In this document: positions 15,142 to 24,275 of the stretch, piece by piece
How the letters are laid out: every line of letters begins with the position of its first letter
Position numbering within the stretch: the stretch's first letter is position 1
Source of the DNA: Alphaproteobacteria bacterium
Lineage (GTDB): Bacteria > Pseudomonadota > Alphaproteobacteria > RF32 > CAG-239
Length of the DNA: 48,920 nucleotides
Assembly (NCBI GenBank): GCA_016283295.1
Contig: JAEEMQ010000019.1
Coordinates: 1-48,920, forward strand
Direction: 5' to 3'
Translations under genes and position numbers: made by a program
The notes under the pieces: model-generated
The model's input: the letters and a program-made list of their open reading frames with translations, nothing else
Database searches by the model: none
Told to the model about the DNA's origin: nothing

Positions 15142-18100
15142 ATGAAATTCAAAATCGGGGATGTGGTATATCACGATGTATACGGAATGGGTCAAGTGTT
15201 AAGCACAATGCCTTACGATAATGATATATATTACAGAGTTAAATTTGAAAAACGAGAAGATATTTTAATTCTTAATTGTAAGACCATGAATAATATGGTT
15301 ATACTCACAAAATTTGAAAAATTTAGAAATCAAGATTATATAACCCAAGACGAAGTTAGAGAGTTTATAAAAAATAATGCTCTGGAGGAAGAAACCTACT
15401 CTACAGTTAAGGATTTAGTTGCAGAACATAATAAGAGATTCATACAATCTGAACTTAGGAAAAGGTTTGAGAATACCGAATACATCACAATTGAGAACAA
15501 ACGTGAATTTTGCTATAATAGAATCCTAAATGATGACGATATCAAAACAATAGATGATTTCATAAAGAAGCATAATCAAGAAAAATTACCAACTATTTTA
15601 TTGAAATATTTTAACAATGAAGAAATTACAGAATCTAAGATATATGAATATTTGAATAAATTAAATGTGTCTCGCGATGGCATAGTTATAAATTGGCCTT
15701 TAATAAAAAAACACAATAGTCAGTTTTTAATAAAACAACTACAAGCAGAAATTGATTCAAAAAACTATATTTCTATAGCAGAAGCAGAATTATTATCTGA
15801 GAATAATCAATCTATCATTGATAAGACTTCTTTAGAGAATCAAATAAACGAGCATAATAATAAATACTATGAATCTGAGTGTAAAAAGTATAAAGACGTG
15901 TTTATTATAAAAAAAGACAATGCCGAATTTACAGAAGATGAAGTCAAAGAATATGAATTAAATGATGAACAGAAAAGAGCTGTTATTACGGATGAGGATA
16001 GTTGTTTAGTCATTGCCGGTGCGGGTTGTGGTAAAACAAGTATGATTTTAGCAAAAGTTGATTATTTAATCCATAAGGGTGTTGATCCTAAGAAAATCTT
16101 AGTTCTGTCATATACAAAGAAAACAGTTGAAGATTTAAATATAAAATTGGAAAAACTAAATACAGGAGTAAAAGCAAAGACTTTCCACAGTCTGGGATGC
16201 GAATTTGTAGGACAAAGGTATAATGATAATATAAATGTCGGCTATATCTTAAAACAGATACTACATCCGGAGTCGCAAAGTAAAGCAAACAACAAAAATG
16301 AAATCAAAATCGAAAATAAAAATAATTTATTTGAAAAAATTAAGGAATTATTTTTGAAGTTTATTGCATATAATGCAGAAAATAAAGAAGATGTTTCAAA
16401 TCCCGTAGCCGATACGATTAAAAAATATGCAATTGATGTTTATGAAAAGCAACACTTTCCCACATTACAATCGGAGATAAATTATTTTGAAAACCAGAAT
16501 AAATCCATCCAAGGTGAAAGCGTAAAAAGTTTGGCTGAAGTCAAAATAGCAAATTTTCTGTTTTTAAATGATATCAAATATAAATACGAAGACGTTTATG
16601 ACAAACAATATTTGGGTGAGGAAATTGTTACAAATAAGCAATATAGACCAGATTTTCATATAAAGAGCGGCGAAAAAGAGTTATGGCTTGAACATTTTGG
16701 CGTAACAACTGACGAGCAAGGCAATAAACATGCAGCATGGTGTAGCGAAGAAGATAAATATTTGCAACAAATGGAAGAAAAAATAAAAACATTCAAAGAG
16801 AATTTTATTTATACAACCCAAGATATGTTGAATAATAATACATTGTTAGATGAATTACGAGAAAAACTTGAAAATAATGGAATTATACTTAATCCAATCG
16901 GCGATGATAAAATTAAAGAATGTTTGGATAAATTATTTGAAATGCAGAAGTATAAGCGGCTTATTGATCGAGTGGAGCGTGCAATAAATTTATTTAAATC
17001 GCAAAATAAATTTAAGGATATTTTAAGTTGGAAGCATGAAGTGTTACGTAGTGTTCCCATAACAAAATATACAGCCATACTTAACTTATTTGATATTATA
17101 AAGAATGTATATGAAATATATGAAGATACGCTAGAAAAAAATAAAAGTATAGATTTTAATGATATGATTGCTTTAGCGATTGATAATATACAAGCAAATA
17201 AAAATTTGGATAATTATAGATATGATTACATATTAATAGATGAATACCAAGATATTACGAATATGCGGTATAAATTTATAAAAGCACTTAAAGAGATTAA
17301 TAATGCCAAAGTTTTGGCGGTGGGTGATGATTGGCAATCAATTTATGGTTTTAACGGAAGTGATATTTCTTTATTTACAGAATTTTCCGTTTTTTTCAAG
17401 CAATCTAAAGAATTATATATCACACAGACACATAGAAATTCTCAACAATTATTAGAGATAACGAAAGACTTTATTGGACAAAATACGTTTCAAAAACCTA
17501 AAGAACTTAAATCCTATCCCGGTGATGATGAATATCCAATTAAAGCTGTTTTGTATCATCAAGACAAGAAAAATACTGAAACAGTTCAAGGATGCGAAAA
17601 TATTAGCAAAGCCTTGATGATAGCATTAGATGACATCTTAGCTAAAAGGAAGGATGAAGAAACGGTATGTGTCATTGGAAGGTATAATATAAATAAACCG
17701 AATATGTACGGTATTAAAAAAGAAACAAACAACGAAATCTACTATATAGAAAATACCTATAATATGGGGAGTAAGACGGAAAAATTTTACCAAATATTTT
17801 ACCAGGGAGAATATTTTAATTATTCAACAATACATAAAGCAAAAGGGCTTGAATGGGATTATACAATATTCTTAGATGGGATGTTTGATGAAAATAAAAC
17901 AAATTCATTTCCGTGTGCCTTGCCGGATGATAATATTGTTGCCCCATTGTTACACAGCACAGATACATATCCATATTCAGAAGAACGAAGGATTCTTTAT
18001 GTTGCTTTGACCAGATGTAAAAAGCTATGTTATTGGCTGATTTCAGAAAAACAACCAACCCTATTTTATACGGAAAAGGGAATGATTGATAGAATAAAAA

Positions 18101-18504
18101 TAATCAATGATACTTTTGAAGAGTATTGTAAAAAAACAGGGAAACAGCTTTGTCCGATGTGCCATAATGGAATTATTACACAATCTGAGAACAACAGAAT
18201 CAGATGCAGTAACTTTCAATCTTGTAATTGTTCGATCAATGCTTACGATAATATAATTTATCTTAATCATGAAAAACTTTCTTGCGGCAGTAGTCGGGCT
18301 ATTATTTATAACTCCGCGAAAAAAGAATGGTTTGTTGGATGTGCTAATTGGAGTAAATGCTCTAAAAAGCAAGAATGTAATGAAAAATATCATAATTTTG
18401 ACAGACATTATAAAGATATCCTAGATTTAATAAAACCACAAATAAATGATACTATAAGTATCAATGAAAAAAGAGAAAAACTCAAAAAATTATTATCAAA
18501 ATAA
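15142..18504 (+). CDS. Multidomain SF1 (UvrD-class) helicase with Tudor-like domain, HN repeats, embedded nuclease-like domain and zinc fingers
   Basis: 1120 residues from ATG 15142; an upstream TTG has no support. Residues 1-55 resemble the Tudor-like domain of PcrA/UvrD (KIGDVVYHDVYGMGQVL). Residues 62-250 hold four repeats of 47-48 residues, each centred on (L/F/I)xxHN, with HN at 96, 144, 191 and 238. The helicase starts at LNDEQKRAV with Walker A AGAGCGKT (292-299), and has DEYQD (700-704), GDDWQSIYGF, THRNSQQL, HKAKGLEWD and VALTRC (954-959). Between motifs Ia and II lies a restriction-endonuclease-like insert: E466, P503-D504-F505 and E517 (WLEHFG). The usual E-x-K lysine is absent, and a Lys in the following helix may replace it. 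Two topoisomerase-type Cys clusters end the protein (CPMC at 1004-1007). The gene is far more AT-rich than its neighbours, indicating recent transfer. A defence or repair role is inferred, not shown. Confidence 0.8.
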   Translation: MKFKIGDVVYHDVYGMGQVLSTMPYDNDIYYRVKFEKREDILILNCKTMNNMVILTKFEKFRNQDYITQDEVREFIKNNALEEETYSTVKDLVAEHNKRFIQSELRKRFENTEYITIENKREFCYNRILNDDDIKTIDDFIKKHNQEKLPTILLKYFNNEEITESKIYEYLNKLNVSRDGIVINWPLIKKHNSQFLIKQLQAEIDSKNYISIAEAELLSENNQSIIDKTSLENQINEHNNKYYESECKKYKDVFIIKKDNAEFTEDEVKEYELNDEQKRAVITDEDSCLVIAGAGCGKTSMILAKVDYLIHKGVDPKKILVLSYTKKTVEDLNIKLEKLNTGVKAKTFHSLGCEFVGQRYNDNINVGYILKQILHPESQSKANNKNEIKIENKNNLFEKIKELFLKFIAYNAENKEDVSNPVADTIKKYAIDVYEKQHFPTLQSEINYFENQNKSIQGESVKSLAEVKIANFLFLNDIKYKYEDVYDKQYLGEEIVTNKQYRPDFHIKSGEKELWLEHFGVTTDEQGNKHAAWCSEEDKYLQQMEEKIKTFKENFIYTTQDMLNNNTLLDELREKLENNGIILNPIGDDKIKECLDKLFEMQKYKRLIDRVERAINLFKSQNKFKDILSWKHEVLRSVPITKYTAILNLFDIIKNVYEIYEDTLEKNKSIDFNDMIALAIDNIQANKNLDNYRYDYILIDEYQDITNMRYKFIKALKEINNAKVLAVGDDWQSIYGFNGSDISLFTEFSVFFKQSKELYITQTHRNSQQLLEITKDFIGQNTFQKPKELKSYPGDDEYPIKAVLYHQDKKNTETVQGCENISKALMIALDDILAKRKDEETVCVIGRYNINKPNMYGIKKETNNEIYYIENTYNMGSKTEKFYQIFYQGEYFNYSTIHKAKGLEWDYTIFLDGMFDENKTNSFPCALPDDNIVAPLLHSTDTYPYSEERRILYVALTRCKKLCYWLISEKQPTLFYTEKGMIDRIKIINDTFEEYCKKTGKQLCPMCHNGIITQSENNRIRCSNFQSCNCSINAYDNIIYLNHEKLSCGSSRAIIYNSAKKEWFVGCANWSKCSKKQECNEKYHNFDRHYKDILDLIKPQINDTISINEKREKLKKLLSK

Positions 18505-18530
18505 TCTAATTAACCCCGAAGGAGACTAAA

Positions 18531-19619
18531 ATGAAGAAAAATTTTAAGAATACTTTTTTATATACCGCCGTTTTGTTAGGAATATGCGGAATTTCTGCAT
18601 GTAACCATATAACGGATATATTTACCTCAAAAAAATCGTCGTATTATAATGATAAGATGATTTCGGCTGATAAATTTGCAGCTCTTACCAAAATAACGGA
18701 TAAAGGGGTTAAAAAGTTTCAAGCGCAGAATGGTCTCTTTATATTGATGGATGCTTCCGACTCCACAATAATCGCTTCTTATACAACAGATAACTCTGCT
18801 GCCGTTACTGATAAATTATACGATTCCGGCTCGGTATTTAAGACATTTGACGTTGCCATGGGATTAGAAAGCGGTAAAGTAAAAAACAGCGATAAATTTG
18901 ATACATCTAAACCGTTTGTTATTGATGGTCTCAGAGTTACCGATCCTCATGGCTCGCATAAATCACTAAGTCCGGAAAGAATTTTGGTGGAATCCTCAAA
19001 TATCGGCGCGGCTAAAATTGCGGCAAAAGTCGGCGGAGAATATCAGTATAACTTCTTTGATAAATTAGGATTATTATCTAAAATCAATTCCTATAATATA
19101 GAAAGTGCAACTCCGGTATTTATGCCTAAAGAAGAATGGATAAATAACAAAAAAGTCATTACAACCGTTTCTTTCGGTTATGGAGTGGCTGACACACCTT
19201 TGCATATAATTACGGCTTATGCGGCAATAATCAACGGCGGAAAATATTATAAGCCGAGTTTGGATAAAATCGCCAATAAAGAAGGATCTTATGTAATATC
19301 CGAAAAGAATTCTGCACTTATGCGCGGATATTTACGAAAAGTAGTGACCGACGGAACGGCAAGAAGAGCAGATTCCGATAAATATGTTTTAATGGGAAAA
19401 ACCGGCTCTGCCGATAAACTCAACCTTGCTACAAAAGAATACAACCATGATAACGCAATTACGACTTTCGTCGGCAATTTCGAACATAATGGGGTTGATT
19501 ATGCTATATTGGTTATGCTAGACAGCCCGAAGGCTCTTAAGGAAACATACGGATATAATACGGCCGGTTGGAATGTCGTGCCGATAACCGGAAATATAAT
19601 TGAAGAGTTTATTAAATAA
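18531..19619 (+). CDS. Stand-alone FtsI/PBP2-like transpeptidase lipoprotein
   Basis: 362 residues. The signal sequence ends in the lipobox ISAC, with the lipidated cysteine at C24. Nearly everything else is a class B penicillin-binding-protein transpeptidase domain with all three active-site motifs: S101-V-F-K104 (catalytic serine), S155-S-N157, and K290-T-G-S293. Neighbouring segments (YDSGSVFKTF, SSNIGAAKIA, TAYAAIINGG, TAGWNVVP) match FtsI closely. The N-terminal pedestal/dimerisation domain and the usual transmembrane anchor of FtsI are missing, so this is a minimal, lipid-tethered transpeptidase. It could cross-link peptidoglycan, act on a special substrate, or bind beta-lactams. A strong AAGGAGA site lies upstream. 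It begins 26 bases after the helicase with no terminator or clear promoter between them, so the two may be cotranscribed. Confidence 0.85.
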   Translation: MKKNFKNTFLYTAVLLGICGISACNHITDIFTSKKSSYYNDKMISADKFAALTKITDKGVKKFQAQNGLFILMDASDSTIIASYTTDNSAAVTDKLYDSGSVFKTFDVAMGLESGKVKNSDKFDTSKPFVIDGLRVTDPHGSHKSLSPERILVESSNIGAAKIAAKVGGEYQYNFFDKLGLLSKINSYNIESATPVFMPKEEWINNKKVITTVSFGYGVADTPLHIITAYAAIINGGKYYKPSLDKIANKEGSYVISEKNSALMRGYLRKVVTDGTARRADSDKYVLMGKTGSADKLNLATKEYNHDNAITTFVGNFEHNGVDYAILVMLDSPKALKETYGYNTAGWNVVPITGNIIEEFIK

Positions 19620-19620
19620 A

Positions 19621-19657
19621 AAAAAGCCCTGCGATATTTTAGCGCAGGGCTTTTTTT
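19621..19657 (+). terminator. Bidirectional terminator between transpeptidase and cyclophilin genes
   Basis: GCCCTGCG (19626-19633) pairs with CGCAGGGC (19643-19650), flanked by A5 and T7. It serves the plus-strand unit and the convergent cyclophilin gene. Confidence 0.88.
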
Positions 19658-19677
19658 CAGGCTTATGATTGATAATA

Positions 19678-20223
19678 TTATTTTTGCATATCTGCCAGAA
19701 CTTTCATCGAAACGATTACATCAGGTTCAATAACCGTGCCGTTGGCCGCCGGATTGCCGCGTTTGATGTTATCAACAAATTCCATACCTTTGATAACCTG
19801 TCCCCAAACGGTGTATTGGCCGTCGAGAAAACCCGCATCCTTAAAGCAGATAAAGAACTGGCTGTCGGCAGAATCCGGATCGGCGGCTCTGGCCATAGAA
19901 ACCGTGCCGCGGCCGTGATGTTTATCATTAAATTCGGCCTTGAGTTTTTGACCGCTACCGCCGGTACCGTTACCGCGCGGATCGCCGGTTTGTGCCATAA
20001 ATCCCTCAATCACGCGATGGAACTTCAAGCCGTCGTAAAAGCCCTGACGCACCAATTCCTTAATGCGGGCCACGTGGTTGGGAGCAACATCCGGGAAAGT
20101 TTGGATATAAACATCGCCGTCCTTGAGTTTAAGCACGATAACGTCTTCCGGATTAACCTCCTGTGCCGAAGTGTTGAAAGAGGCCAAGAAAAGCGCCATA
20201 CAGGCAAGTAAAAGTTTTTTCAT
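19678..20223 (-). CDS. ppiA: Periplasmic cyclophilin-type peptidyl-prolyl isomerase
   Basis: 181 residues. A signal peptide (MKKLLLACMALFLASFNTSA) indicates export. The cyclophilin core is complete: FHRVIEGFMAQTGDPRGNGTGGSG (active-site Arg in FHR), SMARAADPDSADSQFFI and a WGQV tail. It catalyses cis-trans isomerisation of prolyl bonds and assists folding of envelope proteins. A good AGAAAGGAAA site precedes the ATG. It starts 23 bases downstream of the DsbD-like gene on the same strand, so the two are probably one operon devoted to periplasmic protein folding. The symbol follows the exported E. coli cyclophilin and is by family, not proven orthology. Confidence 0.92.
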   Translation of the reverse strand: MKKLLLACMALFLASFNTSAQEVNPEDVIVLKLKDGDVYIQTFPDVAPNHVARIKELVRQGFYDGLKFHRVIEGFMAQTGDPRGNGTGGSGQKLKAEFNDKHHGRGTVSMARAADPDSADSQFFICFKDAGFLDGQYTVWGQVIKGMEFVDNIKRGNPAANGTVIEPDVIVSMKVLADMQK

Positions 20224-20246
20224 GTTTTTTTCCTTTCTGTTTATGA

Positions 20247-21992
20247 TTATTGTTTTAGTGAGTTTACCCTGAAAAACAGCGGCAAAATCCGGTAGTTGCC
20301 TTCATGATAATAAACGTACAGCGGAATGGCATCGCGGCCGTAAGACGACAGCGCAATTCCAAAATCTTCCTGATGTTCGGTTAAATCGGCAACAAACAGA
20401 GCCACATCGTTTTCCTTTACAAAATCTTTGAAGTTTTGACTTTTTAGTATAAATCTCTCGTTGAACTGGCAAGTCAAACACCAATCGGCGGTAAAGTCCA
20501 CAAAAATATTGCGCCCTTGCTCGTTAAGTTCGGCAATTTTCTCGGCGTCGAACGGTTGCCAATCAAGCTCGGTGGTGTCGGCGGCATAAGTATCGGTTTG
20601 AACCTGCGTATACCAGATGGAACCGAGCCAAACCGCCGTCAGCAAAATCGGAATCGAAAGAATGATTTTTATTTTCTGCATCCACGCGCCCGGCTTCGGC
20701 AAAATCTGGTGTAAAGCCTGCGGAAACATTTCTATCAGCGCATAAGGCAAGGCATAGCCGAGCGCCAACGCAGTAAAAATCGCCAGAACTTCGGTATTGG
20801 TCCGCATAAAGGCATAACCGATGGCCGCACCCATAAACGGTCCGGCGCACGGGCTGGCTATCAATACCGCAAAAAATCCGGTGGTAAATTCGTTGAAGCC
20901 CGACAGGCGATGCACGGTATTGCCGGCAAAATTCGGAAAATGCAGAATGTCGGCCATAAATAAAAACAACAGCAAAAATACCGCCGCCATAATCCCCACA
21001 AACCACGCTGATTGCAGTTGAAAACCCCAGCCGATGTTGTTGCCTTCGGTCTTCAGCCACAGCATAATCATTGCCAGAACAAGAAATGACAGCAATACGC
21101 CGAGTGTGTAGAAAAGGGCGTTTTTATACGGCGTTATCCCGTTTTGCGGCTTTTTCAGCAGCGTAAATATTTTCAGGCTCAAAATCGGAAATACGCAAGG
21201 CATGGCATTGAGAATAATGCCGCCGATAAAGGCCAGAATAATCATATACAGCAGAGTATCTGTCAGCGTGTTTTTGTATTCTATATCGGCCAGATAGGCT
21301 TTGTCCGGCGTTATAATCAGCGCCTGTTTAAGCTGTTGCGGCTTATCAGATTGCCACTTAACGCTGATGCCGTCGGCATTAGGCTCGGTTTCAATGCTCA
21401 TTTCATCGATAATATCTTTTTGAGTCGGAGCAAAATAAAGCGGCGTATGCGCGTCCACATCGAGTTGCAAGCGATTTTCGCTGCGCGGGCTGGTTAAGGT
21501 TATTTTCTGCGGAAAAGTCGCCTCCGCCCGTTGTTGCAATTCCAGCCATTGTAAGCTTGGAGAAGCCGCGATTTCCGCCATTTTGAAAGTAAGAGACTCC
21601 GGCTTGCAGACATCGTTACATTCCACAAAACTGAAGGTTATTTCCGCCTTATCGAGATTATCCACCTGCAACGCGTAATAAGCCGTATTTTCATACAAAT
21701 ATTCATGCATAACGTCGTAGATGGTGCGTGCGACCGGAATCGATTGGTCCGTTACTTCAACCGCGGAATTAACTGCCGTTACCTCGGTAGGCTGTCCCAC
21801 ATCGCCCGGGTTGCTCCATGAAATATGCCAGTCCGGCTGCATAATAAACTCGGCCAACACTTTATCTTTGCCGTTGTGATAAAGATGGATGGTGGTATTT
21901 TCCGTACTTTTTACGGCATCATCGGCCCGTGCGGTTGAAAAACTCAACAAACCGCACAAAATCGCCAAAGCCAGACATATTTTACGTATCAT
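20247..21992 (-). CDS. DsbD/ScsB-type thiol:disulfide interchange protein
   Basis: 581 residues. Signal peptide (ending ARA, residue 23), a periplasmic DsbD-alpha-like domain with cysteines C125 and C129 (ECNDVC), a membrane domain of about eight helices with the two conserved relay cysteines C266 (AMPCVFP) and C382 (SPCAGPF), and a C-terminal thioredoxin domain with C505-L-T-C508 (ADWCLTCQ). All three redox centres needed to move electrons from cytoplasmic thioredoxin to periplasmic partners are present. The N-terminal domain is longer than in E. coli DsbD, closer to ScsB. It lies upstream of ppiA in the same direction. Contrast with the second DsbD-like protein at 36259, which lacks one relay cysteine. 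Confidence 0.9.
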   Translation of the reverse strand: MIRKICLALAILCGLLSFSTARADDAVKSTENTTIHLYHNGKDKVLAEFIMQPDWHISWSNPGDVGQPTEVTAVNSAVEVTDQSIPVARTIYDVMHEYLYENTAYYALQVDNLDKAEITFSFVECNDVCKPESLTFKMAEIAASPSLQWLELQQRAEATFPQKITLTSPRSENRLQLDVDAHTPLYFAPTQKDIIDEMSIETEPNADGISVKWQSDKPQQLKQALIITPDKAYLADIEYKNTLTDTLLYMIILAFIGGIILNAMPCVFPILSLKIFTLLKKPQNGITPYKNALFYTLGVLLSFLVLAMIMLWLKTEGNNIGWGFQLQSAWFVGIMAAVFLLLFLFMADILHFPNFAGNTVHRLSGFNEFTTGFFAVLIASPCAGPFMGAAIGYAFMRTNTEVLAIFTALALGYALPYALIEMFPQALHQILPKPGAWMQKIKIILSIPILLTAVWLGSIWYTQVQTDTYAADTTELDWQPFDAEKIAELNEQGRNIFVDFTADWCLTCQFNERFILKSQNFKDFVKENDVALFVADLTEHQEDFGIALSSYGRDAIPLYVYYHEGNYRILPLFFRVNSLKQ

Positions 21993-22114
21993 TATTTACC
22001 CCTTAATGGCAATATAATAATCCCAAAAGATAAATAAAAGATTAGCGATATTTATTTTGATGGCAATAAATCATCGGATACGGCCGATTTTTTAATACAG
22101 GAGTTGGAAAAGTA

Positions 22115-22765
22115 TCAGTAAAAAACAAATTCCAGAGAATTATCTTTTATATCGGAACAGGCATGGGCGGCGGCTTCTTTGAGCATGATGCCGTTTCTGG
22201 CGCAATGGATGGCCGAGCCCATTCGGTTAGCCGGGGTTTGTATGCAGTTGGTTTGCCGGAAATCAAGCGGTGTCGGCATATTGATAACCACGCCGATATA
22301 GCCCGTATCATTGGTTGCATCCCACGGAACGGTTGCCAATTCTATGCATGCCGGTTTCGGAATATAATCGTACTTGATGGCGAAGGCCGCCCGGTCGCCT
22401 TCCTTCAGCTTGTCGATATTGCGTATTTTTAAGTTGCCCTTAAACTTATTTTTGAAAGTATAGGGTTTAAGCACATTGCCTTTTTGGTCACGTGCAAAGC
22501 ACTCCGGAGGAATAATGTTGGCTCCGACCATAACGGAATTTACATCACTTTCGTCATCACCCATTCCGCTGTAATCTTTCTGCCCGATGAATGCCAGACG
22601 AATACGCGCGACGGTATGCGAAATCTGATTTACGGTGCTGTTGATTTTGTATTTGAGCATGGCTTTGGAAAAACCGGCTATACCTCCGACGGAAAGTACG
22701 CCTATAATAGCCAATACACCCAGCATTTCTATCATTGAACGGCCTGTTTGCGGGCTTTTTTGCAT
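22115..22765 (-). CDS. Type IV pilin-like protein
   Basis: 216 residues from the ATG at 22765, chosen because GAGGAA lies just upstream; a longer start at 22813 would put 16 extra residues before the leader. The N-terminus MQKSPQTG then RSMIEMLGVLAIIGVLSVGG is a textbook prepilin signal: cleavage after G8, Glu at mature position 5, and a long hydrophobic helix. The globular part has beta content and four or more cysteines (CFAR, CIELA, NCIQ, HCARN, HACSD) that may form disulfides. It could be a minor pilin or pseudopilin of a type II/IV system; no pilus assembly genes lie nearby, so it would act with machinery encoded elsewhere. Confidence 0.75.
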   Translation of the reverse strand: MQKSPQTGRSMIEMLGVLAIIGVLSVGGIAGFSKAMLKYKINSTVNQISHTVARIRLAFIGQKDYSGMGDDESDVNSVMVGANIIPPECFARDQKGNVLKPYTFKNKFKGNLKIRNIDKLKEGDRAAFAIKYDYIPKPACIELATVPWDATNDTGYIGVVINMPTPLDFRQTNCIQTPANRMGSAIHCARNGIMLKEAAAHACSDIKDNSLEFVFY

Positions 22766-22872
22766 AGATGAATTCCTCATTAAAACCATGAACTGTATTC
22801 GATTATATAGCATTTATCGCAATTGTAAAGCACTTTGTAAGTATATTACTCATGTTATAAAAAAATCATTAA

Positions 22873-22900
22873 AAAAAGAAGCAATTTCTTGCTTCTTTTT
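22873..22900. terminator. Bidirectional hairpin terminator downstream of the 24275 gene
   Basis: Perfect 12-bp stem (22873-22884 with 22889-22900) with a 4-base loop and A/T-rich arms. It follows the minus-strand gene ending at 22920, separating it from the pilin gene. Confidence 0.75.
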
Positions 22901-22919
22901 TATGATCTTACGGTTCGGC

Positions 22920-24275
22920 TCAGTGCTGATGCAGATTTCTTACTGCCTGCAGGTTGGTTATGAACTTTTGCTTCAAATCTTTTGAAGCGCGGTCATAAGC
23001 ACTGTGTTTGCCGAGTTTGCGGCCGTGAGAAGCGGCAAGCCTTTTAACACCGACACCGTTTTCTCCCGCTGTTTTAACGGCTTCGTTTATCGCCAGTTGC
23101 TGATAAGCCGTAAGCTTGTGTTGTCCTTCAATAACCGCATCCATCGGCGAGTTGAGGCCGTAAGCTTTATACATCAGGTGCGTATATACAAAGCGCTCAA
23201 TGCTGGCGCCTTCCGGCATTACGAAAATTCCGGCTTTTTGCTGCTCGGCAACCTTCTTATACAAATCCTGAAGGTTGATACCGGCATCGGCGGCCTGCAT
23301 TTCGTTTTTGGTGTCGTAAAAGTTTTTCCAGATTTTCTGCTCATGGGTCAATTCCGCTTCTTGTTGCATAAAAGCGTCGGTCTTAACGGAAGTATCCTGC
23401 TTCGGTTCGGCGGTTTTCTTAAGTTCCATATCCGGAGCGGTTCGCGTATCCTTTGCCACGGAGTCGGATTTAAACAAAGACATACCGGCCAGGGCGAAAA
23501 CAGCCGAAACAACGGCCACATCGGCCCAGTTGCGGCGGTTCATCTTAATAACAACGGCACGCTTCGGCTTGAAGCTGTTTTTCAGCCCGGCAACCATACC
23601 GTTCCACTTATTTTTAACCGATTGCTTGAATACCTGCCAGCGGGAAGGCTTGGTTTCGGCAAAGTCTTCGAGCGGAGTTTCGCGAATTTTTTGCACCGCG
23701 TTATGAATGTTATCGGAATATTGCAGACTTTGGAAAGTTTGCAGATATTCTTTCAAAGCCGGAACTTCGCTGCGCGTAACATCCAGATTGCCTTGCAAAA
23801 AGTTAGAAGCATAACTTTCGGCTTCATTTTCCAAAATGCACTGCTTTCTATATTCTTTTTCCTTATGATACCAGCCGTTTGCCAATTTATCATTAAGGCG
23901 GTTATATTTGCGAATACGGCGATTTAACCCGGCGACCGTAACCCGTTTTACGCGATTCGGGTCGAGGTTGAGCAGTCTTTCCCAATACGTGCGCTTGCCG
24001 TTAATCAAGTGTTTTTTAACATCAAAAAATGAATTGTGTTGCAATTTATTAAGCAAATTTTCACGACGTTCTTCATCGCCGGCAAACGTATCAATATATT
24101 CGGCCAACACCTTCTTATCACGGTCGTGTACATTGAGTACACCGTCGGCATATTGTTCAAGAATCAATCCGCTGCGCTTGATAACTTCTTCAAGTTTCAG
24201 GTTGGTTTTTTTGCTTTTCAAACGGCGATAGTCAAAAATGTCGCCTTTGAGTTTCGTTCCGCTGATAAATTTCAC
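22920..24275 (-). CDS. Hypothetical protein with one central membrane helix, 451 aa, GTG start
   Basis: The start is GTG 24275, supported by a GGGAGAAG ribosome site 5 bases upstream. Residues 1-240 are highly basic and helical (many Lys/Arg, e.g. RRIRKYNRLNDKL). One hydrophobic helix at about 251-268 (WADVAVVSAVFALAGMSLF) follows, and then an acidic/polar C-terminal half with no known motif. With the positive-inside rule the N-terminal half is cytoplasmic and the C-terminal half periplasmic. No family recognised. It has a perfect-consensus promoter behind a ~175-nt leader, so it may be strongly expressed but controlled. Confidence 0.75.
   Translation of the reverse strand: MKFISGTKLKGDIFDYRRLKSKKTNLKLEEVIKRSGLILEQYADGVLNVHDRDKKVLAEYIDTFAGDEERRENLLNKLQHNSFFDVKKHLINGKRTYWERLLNLDPNRVKRVTVAGLNRRIRKYNRLNDKLANGWYHKEKEYRKQCILENEAESYASNFLQGNLDVTRSEVPALKEYLQTFQSLQYSDNIHNAVQKIRETPLEDFAETKPSRWQVFKQSVKNKWNGMVAGLKNSFKPKRAVVIKMNRRNWADVAVVSAVFALAGMSLFKSDSVAKDTRTAPDMELKKTAEPKQDTSVKTDAFMQQEAELTHEQKIWKNFYDTKNEMQAADAGINLQDLYKKVAEQQKAGIFVMPEGASIERFVYTHLMYKAYGLNSPMDAVIEGQHKLTAYQQLAINEAVKTAGENGVGVKRLAASHGRKLGKHSAYDRASKDLKQKFITNLQAVRNLHQH

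Noticed and set aside
14993..19660. AT-rich segment as an integrative element with attachment sites
   Set aside because: No integrase, tRNA or flanking direct repeats are visible; only composition and terminators mark the edges.
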